The notes under the pieces: generated by a model
Seen by the model: only the letters and a program-made list of their open reading frames with translations
Told to the model about the DNA's origin: nothing
Databases searched by the model: none
Part shown: positions 15,788-23,075 of the stretch, piece after piece
How the letters are laid out: each line of letters opens with the position of its first letter
How positions within the stretch are numbered: position 1 is the stretch's first letter
Program-made: the position numbers and the translations under genes
Assembly: GCA_022791975.1 (NCBI GenBank)
Contig: JAAWAC010000007.1
Location: 1-64,000 of the forward strand
Reading direction: 5' to 3'
Source of the DNA: Lachnospiraceae bacterium
Lineage (GTDB): Bacteria; Bacillota; Clostridia; Lachnospirales; Lachnospiraceae
Length of the DNA stretch: 64,000 bases

Positions 15788-16764
15788 TTTTCTTCTCTCC
15801 TTTGCTGGGTAAACAAATGGCAGGCAACCTGATGTCCTGGTGCTACCACTCGCAGAGGAGGTCGCTCTCTCTTACATATCTCCAGGCACTGCCCGCAGCG
15901 ATTCTGAAAGGGACACCCCGGGGGCGCATCCACAGGACTTGGCACCTCCCCCTCCAGGGTCCCAACAGGCTTCTCAAAATCCATCTGCAAGTGAAAGATG
16001 GAGCTCATCATGGCACGGGTATAAGGGTGCATAGCCTCTGTGGCCGCCTTCTCCCCTGGCAACACCTCCACGATGCACCCCAGGTACATCACCGCCAGCT
16101 CATGAGCCAGGGACTGGACCAGCGCCACATCATGGCAGATAAACCCCATGGCAATCTGTTTCTCCTGCTGCAATCTTACCAGAAGGGCAATGATATTTTT
16201 TTGTACAGACACATCCAAAGCTGAGGTAGCCTCATCACAGATTAAAATTTCCGGTTCCAGGGCCAAAGCCCTGGCTATGCCAATGCGCTGCCGCTGGCCG
16301 CCGCTCATCCTGTGAGGATAACGCCTGGCAAATTCCCCGGGCAGTTCTACCATTTCCAGATATTTCCTGGCAACAGCCTCCTTTTCCCGCCGCTTAATCC
16401 GTTTAAAATTCAGCAGAGGCTCGCAGATAATATCCATAACCCTCATTTTGGGATTGAAGGCCGCTGCCGGGTCCTGAAAAACCATCTGGATATTCTGTCG
16501 GTGCAGCCGCAGCTCCTCCCCCCTGAAAAGGGTGATGTCCTTTCCGTGATAGAGGATTTCCCCTGTGGTGGGTGTCTCTAAAGACACCACCATGCGCATA
16601 AAGGTGCTTTTGCCACAGCCGCTCTCTCCCACCAGCCCCAGCGTGCGTCCCCGGTACATGTTAAGACTCACATCCTGGTTGGCTGTCAGGGTGCGATTTC
16701 CAGATACAGGATAATTTTTTGTCACATGCTTTGCCTCCAAAATAAGCGCTCCTGTATTAGACAA
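15784..16764 (-). CDS. Oligopeptide/nickel-type ABC importer ATPase (DppF/OppF/NikE-like)
   Basis: Second ATPase of a peptide/nickel-class importer. The 326-residue protein has Walker A GESGCGKST near 48, the signature MSGGQRQRIG near 150, Walker B ILICDEATSALD near 170, and a C-terminal oligopeptide-transporter extension with CPFQNRC near 285 and CKRERPP near 299. Some family members bind an Fe-S cluster with this region. A TTG at 16764 with GGAGGTG upstream is a better start than the GTG at 16773, which touches that site. The gene overlaps its neighbours on both sides, so translation is coupled. Confidence 0.9.
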   Translation of the reverse strand: MSNTGALILEAKHVTKNYPVSGNRTLTANQDVSLNMYRGRTLGLVGESGCGKSTFMRMVVSLETPTTGEILYHGKDITLFRGEELRLHRQNIQMVFQDPAAAFNPKMRVMDIICEPLLNFKRIKRREKEAVARKYLEMVELPGEFARRYPHRMSGGQRQRIGIARALALEPEILICDEATSALDVSVQKNIIALLVRLQQEKQIAMGFICHDVALVQSLAHELAVMYLGCIVEVLPGEKAATEAMHPYTRAMMSSIFHLQMDFEKPVGTLEGEVPSPVDAPPGCPFQNRCGQCLEICKRERPPLRVVAPGHQVACHLFTQQRREEK

Positions 16765-17545
16765 ACCGCTCACCTCCCATAGTCGGCACGCTGGCCAACA
16801 GATTCCTTGTATACTCGTGGGAGGGATTTTTCAGGATCTCCTCCCGGCTTCCTGCATCCACCACCCGCCCCTCCTTCATCACCAGAATTTTATCCGCCAT
16901 ATAGGCTGCCACCCCCAGGTTGTGCGTCACAAGCAGTATCCCTGTCCGATATTTTTCCCGAAGCTCCAGCATCTGCCGGACAATCTGGGCCTGGGTGCTT
17001 ACATCCAGGGCACTGGTAGGCTCATCCGCCAACAAAAGCTTTGGCTGAAAGGTCATAGCCATGGCAATCCCTACCCGCTGACGCATGCCGCCGGAGAGCT
17101 GAAAAGGATAGCTTCGCATTATCCTGTCCCCTCTGGGCAGTCCCATCCGCTCCAGCATCTCCACACCTTTGTCCCAGGCATCTCCTGGAGACATAGGTAC
17201 ATGGGTGCGCATGTACTCCACATACTGGGACCCGATCCTGCGTATGGGATTGATCATGGCCCCAGAATCCTGGAAAATAATGGAAATTTCAGTCCCTCGA
17301 AGCCTGCGCCATTCCTCCTTAGAGTAGGCAAGGAGAGACTTTCCCCCAAAGAAAATCTCTCCCTGGCTCACAGTTGCTCCCCTGGGTAGACAGCCCAGCA
17401 CTCCGCGGATAAGCGTAGTTTTTCCACTGCCGCTTTCTCCCACGATTCCTACGATCTCCCCCTGTTTCATTTCCAGACTTACCTTATCCACCGCAGGAGA
17501 CCCATTTTTTCCATAGGCAATCGAAACATTCTGTATTTGCAGCAT
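16757..17545 (-). CDS. Oligopeptide/nickel-type ABC importer ATPase (DppD/OppD/NikD-like)
   Basis: First ATPase of the importer. The 262-residue protein carries Walker A GESGSGKTT near 35, the signature LSGGMRQRVG near 147 and Walker B LLLADEPTSALD near 167. It is shorter than DppD (about 325) because the cysteine-containing C-terminal extension is absent, as in NikD (about 255). RBS AGGAGG is seven bases upstream. It lies 42 bp after the binding-protein gene. Confidence 0.9.
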   Translation of the reverse strand: MLQIQNVSIAYGKNGSPAVDKVSLEMKQGEIVGIVGESGSGKTTLIRGVLGCLPRGATVSQGEIFFGGKSLLAYSKEEWRRLRGTEISIIFQDSGAMINPIRRIGSQYVEYMRTHVPMSPGDAWDKGVEMLERMGLPRGDRIMRSYPFQLSGGMRQRVGIAMAMTFQPKLLLADEPTSALDVSTQAQIVRQMLELREKYRTGILLVTHNLGVAAYMADKILVMKEGRVVDAGSREEILKNPSHEYTRNLLASVPTMGGERFV

Positions 17546-17587
17546 AAAATTTCCTCCTGTAAACCAATCCTGTCCCCTGCCAGCTTC

Positions 17588-19195
17588 TCACTGTACCGGT
17601 GCAATGTTCGTGGTAATCCAATAATAATCTATAGGGGCAATATCTGCCCCGGTGACCCGGTCCACCGCGCTCACCATGGTACTGTTATAATAGCCGTGAA
17701 CCAGCGTAGCCGCATCATCAATCAAAATCTGCTGAAGGGTAAGGATCAGCTCCTGCTGCCGCTCTTTATCTGTGGCTGTAAGAAGCTCCTCATAGGCGGC
17801 ATCATATTGGGCATTGGCATAGTAGCCATAGGTATCCGAATTTCCGGAATAAAAATTCCCCAGAAATCCGGTGGGATCTCCCGTGGGCACCACCGTGGCA
17901 TTGCTGGTGATGAGATCAAAATTTCCTTTGCTCTGATTGGCCAGGGCTGTGTCATAATCCTGCACTGTCACCGTACATTGGATACCGATAGCCTCCAGGC
18001 TAATGGCCACTGCCTGGGCAAAATCATCCAGGTTTCGGCTACTGTAGGCCAGATAATTCAGATGAATCTTGTCGCCATGAAGCTCCCGGAAGCCGTCCCC
18101 GTCTGCATCCACAATCCCCGCTGCATCCAACACCTCCTTAGCCTTCTCCACCTGATAGACAAAGGGGTCCTTTAATTTCTCATAGCCGTAGGGCAGGGAG
18201 GAGGGAAGCACCGAGCAGCCCGCCGTATACAGGCCTGCCACGGTGACATTGCACATAGTCTCATCGTCCACCGCATACTGGATGGCCTGGCGAAGGGCTT
18301 CATTTTCCAGGACTCCATGATAATTAAAATAGGTATTCCCCAAGCGCACGCCTGCCGTGGTGGACACATAGTAGGCCGGGTCCTCTTTAAAGGCCTCCAG
18401 ATCACTGGCCGTCACAATATTTTCCACCAGATCCACGTCCCCGCTCTGAAGAGCCATAGCCTTCATGGATCCCTGGTCATCCGTGGTGAGAAACGCCCGA
18501 TAGGTGTCATAGGGCACCTCTCCGTCCCAATAATAAGGATTTTTTGCAAAATCCATGGTGGAATTTTCTTCCACATTCGTCACATAATAGGGCCCAGTAC
18601 CGATCACCTGGGTGTCAATGACGCTGGTGTCCACCACCGCATACCAGGGATAAGCCAGAATACCTGGCAGGTTTACGGTGACACCCGTGCAAACCAGTGT
18701 TACAGTACCCGCCGCATCGTCCGCCTCAATGCTGTCAAAGGTCACATACTGGGAGGGCGTGGAGTTTCCTGTCTTGTCCGCCTCCGCTTGATAGAGGCGA
18801 TCCAGGGATTCCTTCACCACCGTAGGTGTTACCCTATTTCCATTGGAAAATTGCACGCCATCCCGGATATGCAGGATCCAGGTCTGGAAGTCCTCTGTCT
18901 CATAGGAATCACAGATCGCCGTCTCCACCTCCACTTTCTCATTGAATCGGAAGAGACATTCCGTCACCCCATAGCGAAGGCCACACCAGCTGGCATTTAC
19001 ATTGGTAATGGGATCTATGGAATTGGAATACTGATAACAGCTGAAATTTAAATGCTTACCACCAGCCTCCTCTGTGGAAGCGCTTCTTGCCTCCTCCTTC
19101 GGGTTCTTTTCTGTACCAGAGCCTCCGCAACCTGCCAGGGAGATTAGCATTCCCAGGGCACAAATCACTGCCAAAATCCTTTGCCTATCTTTCAT
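17588..19195 (-). CDS. ABC importer substrate-binding lipoprotein (SBP family 5)
   Basis: Ligand-capturing lipoprotein of the importer, anchored to the outer face of the membrane. The 535-residue protein begins with a lipoprotein signal (MKDRQRILAV, then a hydrophobic stretch and lipobox LAGC at about residue 22). A Ser/Glu-rich linker and a DppA/OppA/NikA-type cluster-C fold follow (RDGVQFSNG near 88, GTGPYYV near 200). An earlier in-frame ATG at 19231 overlaps the preceding stop and would spoil the signal peptide. The pocket cannot be read by eye, so peptide, nickel, cobalt or a corrinoid fragment all remain possible. Cobalamin control points away from ordinary peptides. Confidence 0.9.
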   Translation of the reverse strand: MKDRQRILAVICALGMLISLAGCGGSGTEKNPKEEARSASTEEAGGKHLNFSCYQYSNSIDPITNVNASWCGLRYGVTECLFRFNEKVEVETAICDSYETEDFQTWILHIRDGVQFSNGNRVTPTVVKESLDRLYQAEADKTGNSTPSQYVTFDSIEADDAAGTVTLVCTGVTVNLPGILAYPWYAVVDTSVIDTQVIGTGPYYVTNVEENSTMDFAKNPYYWDGEVPYDTYRAFLTTDDQGSMKAMALQSGDVDLVENIVTASDLEAFKEDPAYYVSTTAGVRLGNTYFNYHGVLENEALRQAIQYAVDDETMCNVTVAGLYTAGCSVLPSSLPYGYEKLKDPFVYQVEKAKEVLDAAGIVDADGDGFRELHGDKIHLNYLAYSSRNLDDFAQAVAISLEAIGIQCTVTVQDYDTALANQSKGNFDLITSNATVVPTGDPTGFLGNFYSGNSDTYGYYANAQYDAAYEELLTATDKERQQELILTLQQILIDDAATLVHGYYNSTMVSAVDRVTGADIAPIDYYWITTNIAPVQ

Positions 19196-19218
19196 CCTTT
19201 GCCTGCCTTTCCATCCAT

Positions 19219-20049
19219 TTATTTTGAGCATCTGGGGTCCAGCACATCCCGCAGGCTGTCTCCCAACAGATTAAACACTACCACCGTCATAAAAATAGCC
19301 AATCCCGGAAATACCATAAGCCAGGGCGCCGCCGTCATATAAGCCCGTCCTTCATTGAGCATCAACCCCCATTCCGCCGTGGGCGCCTGAGCCCCAAAAC
19401 CCAAAAAGGAGAGACCTGCGATCTCCAGCATCATGCTGCCTATATCCGTAGCCCCGGTAACCAACATGGTGGGCAGCGCGTTGGGCAACAGATAACTCCA
19501 GAGAATGTGGGAGGTTTTTGAGCCCGTCAACCGGGCCGCTGCCATATAATCCCGGCTTTTGATTTTCAGCGCCAGACTTCGGGAAAGTCTGGCATACTTG
19601 CTCCAGCTTACAAGGGAAAGGGCAATCACCGCATTGGTCATATTGGCCCCCAGAATTCCCGCCACGGCAATGGCCAACACCATTCCCGGAAAGGAAATCA
19701 TCATATCTGAGAGCCGCATAATCACTCCATCCACCAGACCGCCAAAATATCCGGCCAAAAGTCCCAGTAAGGTCCCCACCGCCATCACAATGGCAACCAG
19801 CGCCAGAGATGCGGCCAGAGAGGTTCTTGTCCCATAGAGAACCCGGGAAAACAGATCCCTCCCCATCTTGTCCGTGCCAAACCAATGTTCCCTCCCAGGG
19901 GGTTGCACAGCATTTGCCAGGATCGCCTCATAAGGATCCTGGGGTGCGATTACCGGTGCAAAAACCGCCACAGCCACCACCCCCAGGGCCAGGACTAAAA
20001 ATATAGTGAAAGCCGGATATTCTTTTACAAACTGTCTAAAATTTTCCAT
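19219..20049 (-). CDS. ABC importer permease (DppC/OppC/NikC-like)
   Basis: Inner-membrane channel subunit. The 276-residue protein has an N-terminal membrane segment (13-35), the NPPG-like segment QPPGREHWFGTDKMGRD near 47-63 that typifies DppC, and five further helices. The EAA loop (EYxxAARLTGSK-like, AAARLTGSKTSHILW near 170) contacts the ATPases. The gene starts 3 bp after dppB and is followed by the binding-protein gene after 23 bp. Confidence 0.92.
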   Translation of the reverse strand: MENFRQFVKEYPAFTIFLVLALGVVAVAVFAPVIAPQDPYEAILANAVQPPGREHWFGTDKMGRDLFSRVLYGTRTSLAASLALVAIVMAVGTLLGLLAGYFGGLVDGVIMRLSDMMISFPGMVLAIAVAGILGANMTNAVIALSLVSWSKYARLSRSLALKIKSRDYMAAARLTGSKTSHILWSYLLPNALPTMLVTGATDIGSMMLEIAGLSFLGFGAQAPTAEWGLMLNEGRAYMTAAPWLMVFPGLAIFMTVVVFNLLGDSLRDVLDPRCSK

Positions 20050-20052
20050 CTC

Positions 20053-20991
20053 CTACCTCATTTCCTTTATTCTGGGGTCCAGAAAAGTATAAGAGATATC
20101 CACCAGGAAATTAAGGACCATATAAATTAGCGCAATCCAAAGCACATACCCCTGAATCAGGGAATAGTCCATGGAAGTAATGGCGCCCACAGCCAGACTT
20201 CCCAGCCCCGGATAAGAAAAAATCACCTCCACCACAGCTGTCCCCCCCAATAGTGATCCCAAAGAAAGCCCCAAAAGCGTTACCAGGGGCAACATGGAAT
20301 TGGGCAGCACATGACACCAGAGAATCACCCTTTCTGGAATTCCCCTGCACCGGGCTCCTATCACATAGTCCTGGTTCATCTCCTCCAAAAAGGCAGTCCG
20401 CACCTGGCGGGTATATTTGGCCGCCATTGCAAAGGCCAGGGTGACAGCTGGCAAAATCAGCTTGTCAAAGCCCTGCCCTGCCGACACCACCGGTAGCCAG
20501 TTAAGCTTCACGGCAAAAAAATACAGAAGGAGGAGCCCCATCCAGAAGTTAGGCATGGCCACTCCCACAAAGGTTAACCCACGAACCAGGTAATCCACCA
20601 AACCTCCCGGATGGGTGGCGGAGAGTATCCCCAGAGGCACCGCCACAACCAGCATCAAAGCCAGAGAGGTGAGAGCCAGCTTTAACGTGGGCCAAAGCCG
20701 GCCCAGCATCAGTTCCACAACTGGTTTATTATAGGAGTAGGATTTTCCAAAATCTCCCTGAAGGCACCCCAAAAGCCAGTTACCATACTGTACCAGGAAA
20801 GGTTCCTGAAGGCCCAAAGCCTCCCGGGTCTCCTCAATGATCTCATCCTCCGGAATAGTGCCGCTGGCCGCATACATAGCCCGAACCGGGTCCCCTGGCG
20901 CTATATAGGTAAGACCAAAGGTTAGAAAGCTAATGCCAAAAAGCACAATAACTATTTGAAGGAGCCTGTTTGCAAGCGCATGCTTTTTCAC
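20053..20991 (-). CDS. ABC importer permease (DppB/OppB/NikB-like), first gene of the riboswitch operon
   Basis: Inner-membrane channel subunit. The 312-residue protein shows the DppB landmarks: an N-terminal helix with FGISFLTFGLTYIAPGDP near 18-35, a cytoplasmic amphipathic stretch, and an EAA loop (GARCRGIPERVILWCHVLPN near 212) before the last helices. It starts with GTG, preceded by AGAGGAGG at a spacing of eight. The cobalamin riboswitch aptamer ends 149 bp upstream, so expression of this whole operon should fall when adenosylcobalamin is plentiful. Confidence 0.92.
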   Translation of the reverse strand: MKKHALANRLLQIVIVLFGISFLTFGLTYIAPGDPVRAMYAASGTIPEDEIIEETREALGLQEPFLVQYGNWLLGCLQGDFGKSYSYNKPVVELMLGRLWPTLKLALTSLALMLVVAVPLGILSATHPGGLVDYLVRGLTFVGVAMPNFWMGLLLLYFFAVKLNWLPVVSAGQGFDKLILPAVTLAFAMAAKYTRQVRTAFLEEMNQDYVIGARCRGIPERVILWCHVLPNSMLPLVTLLGLSLGSLLGGTAVVEVIFSYPGLGSLAVGAITSMDYSLIQGYVLWIALIYMVLNFLVDISYTFLDPRIKEMR

Positions 20992-21098
20992 TTGGTTTCC
21001 TCCTCTGTGATATTGCTTGTCTTTCTTTATCTTGTACGCTTCCTACGGGAAATGCCTCAGAAACAGAGGCCTTCTGATGGATTCAGAATTTTGGGCAC

Positions 21099-21130
21099 GA
21101 AAAAAGTTGCTTCTTATCTACCGTAAGAAT
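21099..21130 (-). promoter_or_regulatory. Possible expression-platform terminator of the cobalamin riboswitch
   Basis: On the minus strand TTCTTA and TAAGAA (21111-21116, 21124-21129) can form a weak stem followed by GCAAC and six T (21100-21105). The stem is short and AT-rich. A second small hairpin, GCCTC/GAGGC, lies about 30 nt further on. Control at translation cannot be excluded, because the ribosome site is about 130 nt from the aptamer. Confidence 0.35.
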
Positions 21131-21140
21131 CATACTCTGA

Positions 21141-21298
21141 CACTACAAGCAGTTCTCCTGACTCAAGATCACAGCTTTACAAGCGCCTTCCCAGGCTCTT
21201 AGCCCAGTGGCATACTGCTGTAAGGCTCCCTTATACAGTGACGGGATCGTACCGGATTTCCACCGGTTTCTCTTTTAATCCTCTCGGAACTTGCAGTG
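21141..21298 (-). ncRNA. Cobalamin riboswitch
   Basis: A full aptamer is readable on the minus strand. P1 is CACTGCAAG (21290-21298) pairing with CTTGTAGTG (21141-21149), with one G-U. The conserved core follows in order: AAAAGAGAAACCGGTGG, AAATCCGGT, CCCGTCACTGT, GCCACTG, GGGAAGGCGC and the B12 box AGTCAGGAGAACTG. P3 is ACCGG/CCGGT. The order, spacing and B12 box match the adenosylcobalamin class. It lies between its own promoter and the dppB-like gene and has no other gene to serve. Confidence 0.95.
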
Positions 21299-21316
21299 GC
21301 TGGTTTCCAAACCAGC
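21299..21316 (-). other. Hairpin just before the riboswitch P1 stem
   Basis: GCTGGTTT and AAACCAGC form a perfect 8-bp inverted repeat with almost no loop, immediately 5' of the aptamer in the same transcript. It may stabilise the RNA 5' end or help the aptamer fold. Function unknown. Confidence 0.6.
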
Positions 21317-21335
21317 GATTTTATTTTCTATGTTC

Positions 21336-21364
21336 ACTATAGGGCATTTCTTTTTAAATGTCCA
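21336..21364 (-). promoter_or_regulatory. Sigma-A promoter of the riboswitch-importer operon
   Basis: On the minus strand TGGACA (21359-21364) and TATAGT (21336-21341) are 17 bp apart. The transcript would begin about 30 nt before the aptamer P1 stem. Confidence 0.85.
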
Positions 21365-21443
21365 GATTTTATTTTCAATTAATACAAAATGTATGAAATT
21401 TCCCCTGGGATTGCCAAAATAACAAAAGGGATACAACCAAAAC

Positions 21444-21483
21444 AAAACGGCTGCCAACAGATTTCTGCCCCTACAGCCGTTTT
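21444..21483 (-). terminator. Rho-independent terminator of ridA
   Basis: On the minus strand AAAACGGCTG pairs perfectly with CAGCCGTTTT (arms 21474-21483 and 21444-21453), followed by GTTTTGG. It lies 16 bp after the ridA stop and insulates the riboswitch promoter. Confidence 0.85.
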
Positions 21484-21498
21484 CTTCCTACTGCCCTA

Positions 21499-21876
21499 TC
21501 AGGCCTCTGCGATGCACTCTACTTCCACCAGACCTCCCTTGGGAAGCTTCGCCACCTCCACACAAGACCTGGCCGGAAATGCACCCTGAAAATAAGATTC
21601 ATAAATTCCATTTACCAGGGCAAAATCATGCATATCTGCCAGAAAAATCGTGGTTTTTATCACTTTGCTGTAATCCGATCCAGCCGCAGCCAGCACAGCC
21701 CCCATATTTTTCATAGCCTGATGAGCCTGAGCCTCCACGCCCTCCGCCAGAACACCAGTTTCCGGAACAAGCCCCAGCTGTCCAGAACAATACACAGTCC
21801 CATTTACTTTCGCCGCTTGAATATAGGGCCCCACTGCTGCCGGAGCCTTATCCGTAAAAATCACTTCTTTTGCCAT
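21499..21876 (-). CDS. ridA: RidA-family reactive intermediate deaminase
   Basis: Hydrolyses reactive enamine/imine intermediates released by PLP enzymes such as threonine dehydratase, protecting other PLP enzymes. The 125-residue length and motifs fit: GPYIQAAKVNGTVYCSGQLG near 16-35 and the substrate-binding arginine in FPARSCVEVAKLP near 100-112, with the final ECIA. RBS AGGAGG precedes the start. It is a single gene with promoter, repeat-bearing leader and terminator all identified. Confidence 0.93.
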   Translation of the reverse strand: MAKEVIFTDKAPAAVGPYIQAAKVNGTVYCSGQLGLVPETGVLAEGVEAQAHQAMKNMGAVLAAAGSDYSKVIKTTIFLADMHDFALVNGIYESYFQGAFPARSCVEVAKLPKGGLVEVECIAEA

Positions 21877-21902
21877 GTTTTCCTCCTATTTTTAGTACCG
21901 CT

Positions 21903-21938
21903 CCTTCCCGGCCCTGGCCGGGATTCCGCTGTTTTTTA
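21903..21938. repeat. Third copy of the 36-nt repeat, in the ridA leader
   Basis: Same length as the copies at 1-36 and 105-140, and identical over the final 19 nt (GGGATTCCGCTGTTTTTTA). The first half differs and forms a strong hairpin, CCCGGC-CCTG-GCCGGG. It lies inside the predicted 5' untranslated region of ridA, about 35 nt before the ribosome site. Confidence 0.75.
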
Positions 21939-21962
21939 ATTCTGTGTCTATTGTTGTCCTTT

Positions 21963-21991
21963 ATGATAAATCAATTTTGGGGGATTTGCAA
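21963..21991 (-). promoter_or_regulatory. Promoter of ridA
   Basis: On the minus strand TTGCAA (21986-21991) and TATCAT (21963-21968) are 17 bp apart. The leader of about 80 nt contains the REP-like hairpin. Confidence 0.7.
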
Positions 21992-22091
21992 GGTTAATTT
22001 TGTTTTGTCTGTTGGTCCTTTCCTCACGCTTTTTGTTTCGGGTGCACCAGAGGACTAAGGCTTCCGTGAGCTGGATAGCAAAGGGATCCTC

Positions 22092-23054
22092 CTACAGCCG
22101 CCCTGGCTCCAGCATCTGGCACACTTCTTTCCAGGCCTGCCGGGACTCGGCTATGGCTCCCTTGGCCATCTGAAATACATGAAACATGCCCTCGTAAACC
22201 GTACAACGCACCTTTACCCCAGCAGCCCGGGCTTTTTGGGCCACCAGCAGGGAATCGCTCAGCAGCATCTCATAGCTTCCCACCTGGATAAGCATGGGAG
22301 GAAAGCCGGCAAACTCCCCAAATAGGGGGGAAATATAGGGGTTTTGGGGATCGTTCTCTCCCACATAATCCTTGTTGAACAGCATGCTATCCTCTGTCCG
22401 GCCAAACAAAGGGTCCTTTTCATAATTGGTATGATAGGATTCTCCGCTGGCAGTAAGATCCGTCCAGGGGGACATGGCAATCAATCCTGCGGGCAATGGC
22501 ACGCCCTGGTCCTTTAAATAATGGAGCAAGGCCATGCAAAGGCCACCTCCCGCCGAGTCCCCCACCAGAATAATTTTTCCCGCCGGGTATTGGGTCAACA
22601 GCCATTGATAGGCGGCAAAGGCATCCTCCAGGGCCCCGGGAAAGGGATGTTTGGGTGCCACCCGGTAGTCCACCGTCAACACACGCCCCCCGCCCAAAGC
22701 CCGGCTGTAATAGGTGGCAAAGGTCCGATAAATATTCTTCATGGGACCAATATAACCGCCTCCATGAAGCTGCAATACCACACGGTCATTTCCCAGCCGC
22801 ATAGGTGTGAGGTATTCCATAGAAAAATGAGGCATGCTCAGCTCATCCATCTCAAAGGAGCGGGGACAATGCCATTTGGGCTCCACAGGATGCTTCCGGT
22901 ATTCCCCGTTCTGGAATTTGTGGCCAGAGCTAGTGGCAGTAATATTGGTAATCAAATCCCGCACCAGGATTCCTCCCAAACTAGCGTCTTTTTTTCTGTG
23001 TCCGGACATATTTGGTGTATTCTTTTTATTATTTATCAGAACCTTATCTCCCAT
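22092..23054 (-). CDS. Alpha/beta hydrolase (acetyl esterase/lipase, HSL type)
   Basis: Carboxylesterase of the hormone-sensitive-lipase group. The 320-residue protein shows the oxyanion motif HGGGYIGP near 117, the nucleophile elbow GDSAGGGL near 187 with the catalytic Ser, and the catalytic His in GMFHVFQM near 294. No signal peptide is seen. It starts 21 bp after the stop of the membrane acyltransferase, so the two form an operon with opposite expected chemistries: one adds acyl groups, the other removes them. Confidence 0.9.
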   Translation of the reverse strand: MGDKVLINNKKNTPNMSGHRKKDASLGGILVRDLITNITATSSGHKFQNGEYRKHPVEPKWHCPRSFEMDELSMPHFSMEYLTPMRLGNDRVVLQLHGGGYIGPMKNIYRTFATYYSRALGGGRVLTVDYRVAPKHPFPGALEDAFAAYQWLLTQYPAGKIILVGDSAGGGLCMALLHYLKDQGVPLPAGLIAMSPWTDLTASGESYHTNYEKDPLFGRTEDSMLFNKDYVGENDPQNPYISPLFGEFAGFPPMLIQVGSYEMLLSDSLLVAQKARAAGVKVRCTVYEGMFHVFQMAKGAIAESRQAWKEVCQMLEPGRL

Positions 23055-23075
23055 TGTCTATCCTTTCTCTCCCAC

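Noticed and set aside
14843-20991. Naming the importer as nikABCDE or as a plain dipeptide transporter
   Set aside because: The SBP5 family cannot be assigned a ligand by eye, and the cobalamin riboswitch argues against routine peptide uptake. Neutral family names are used.
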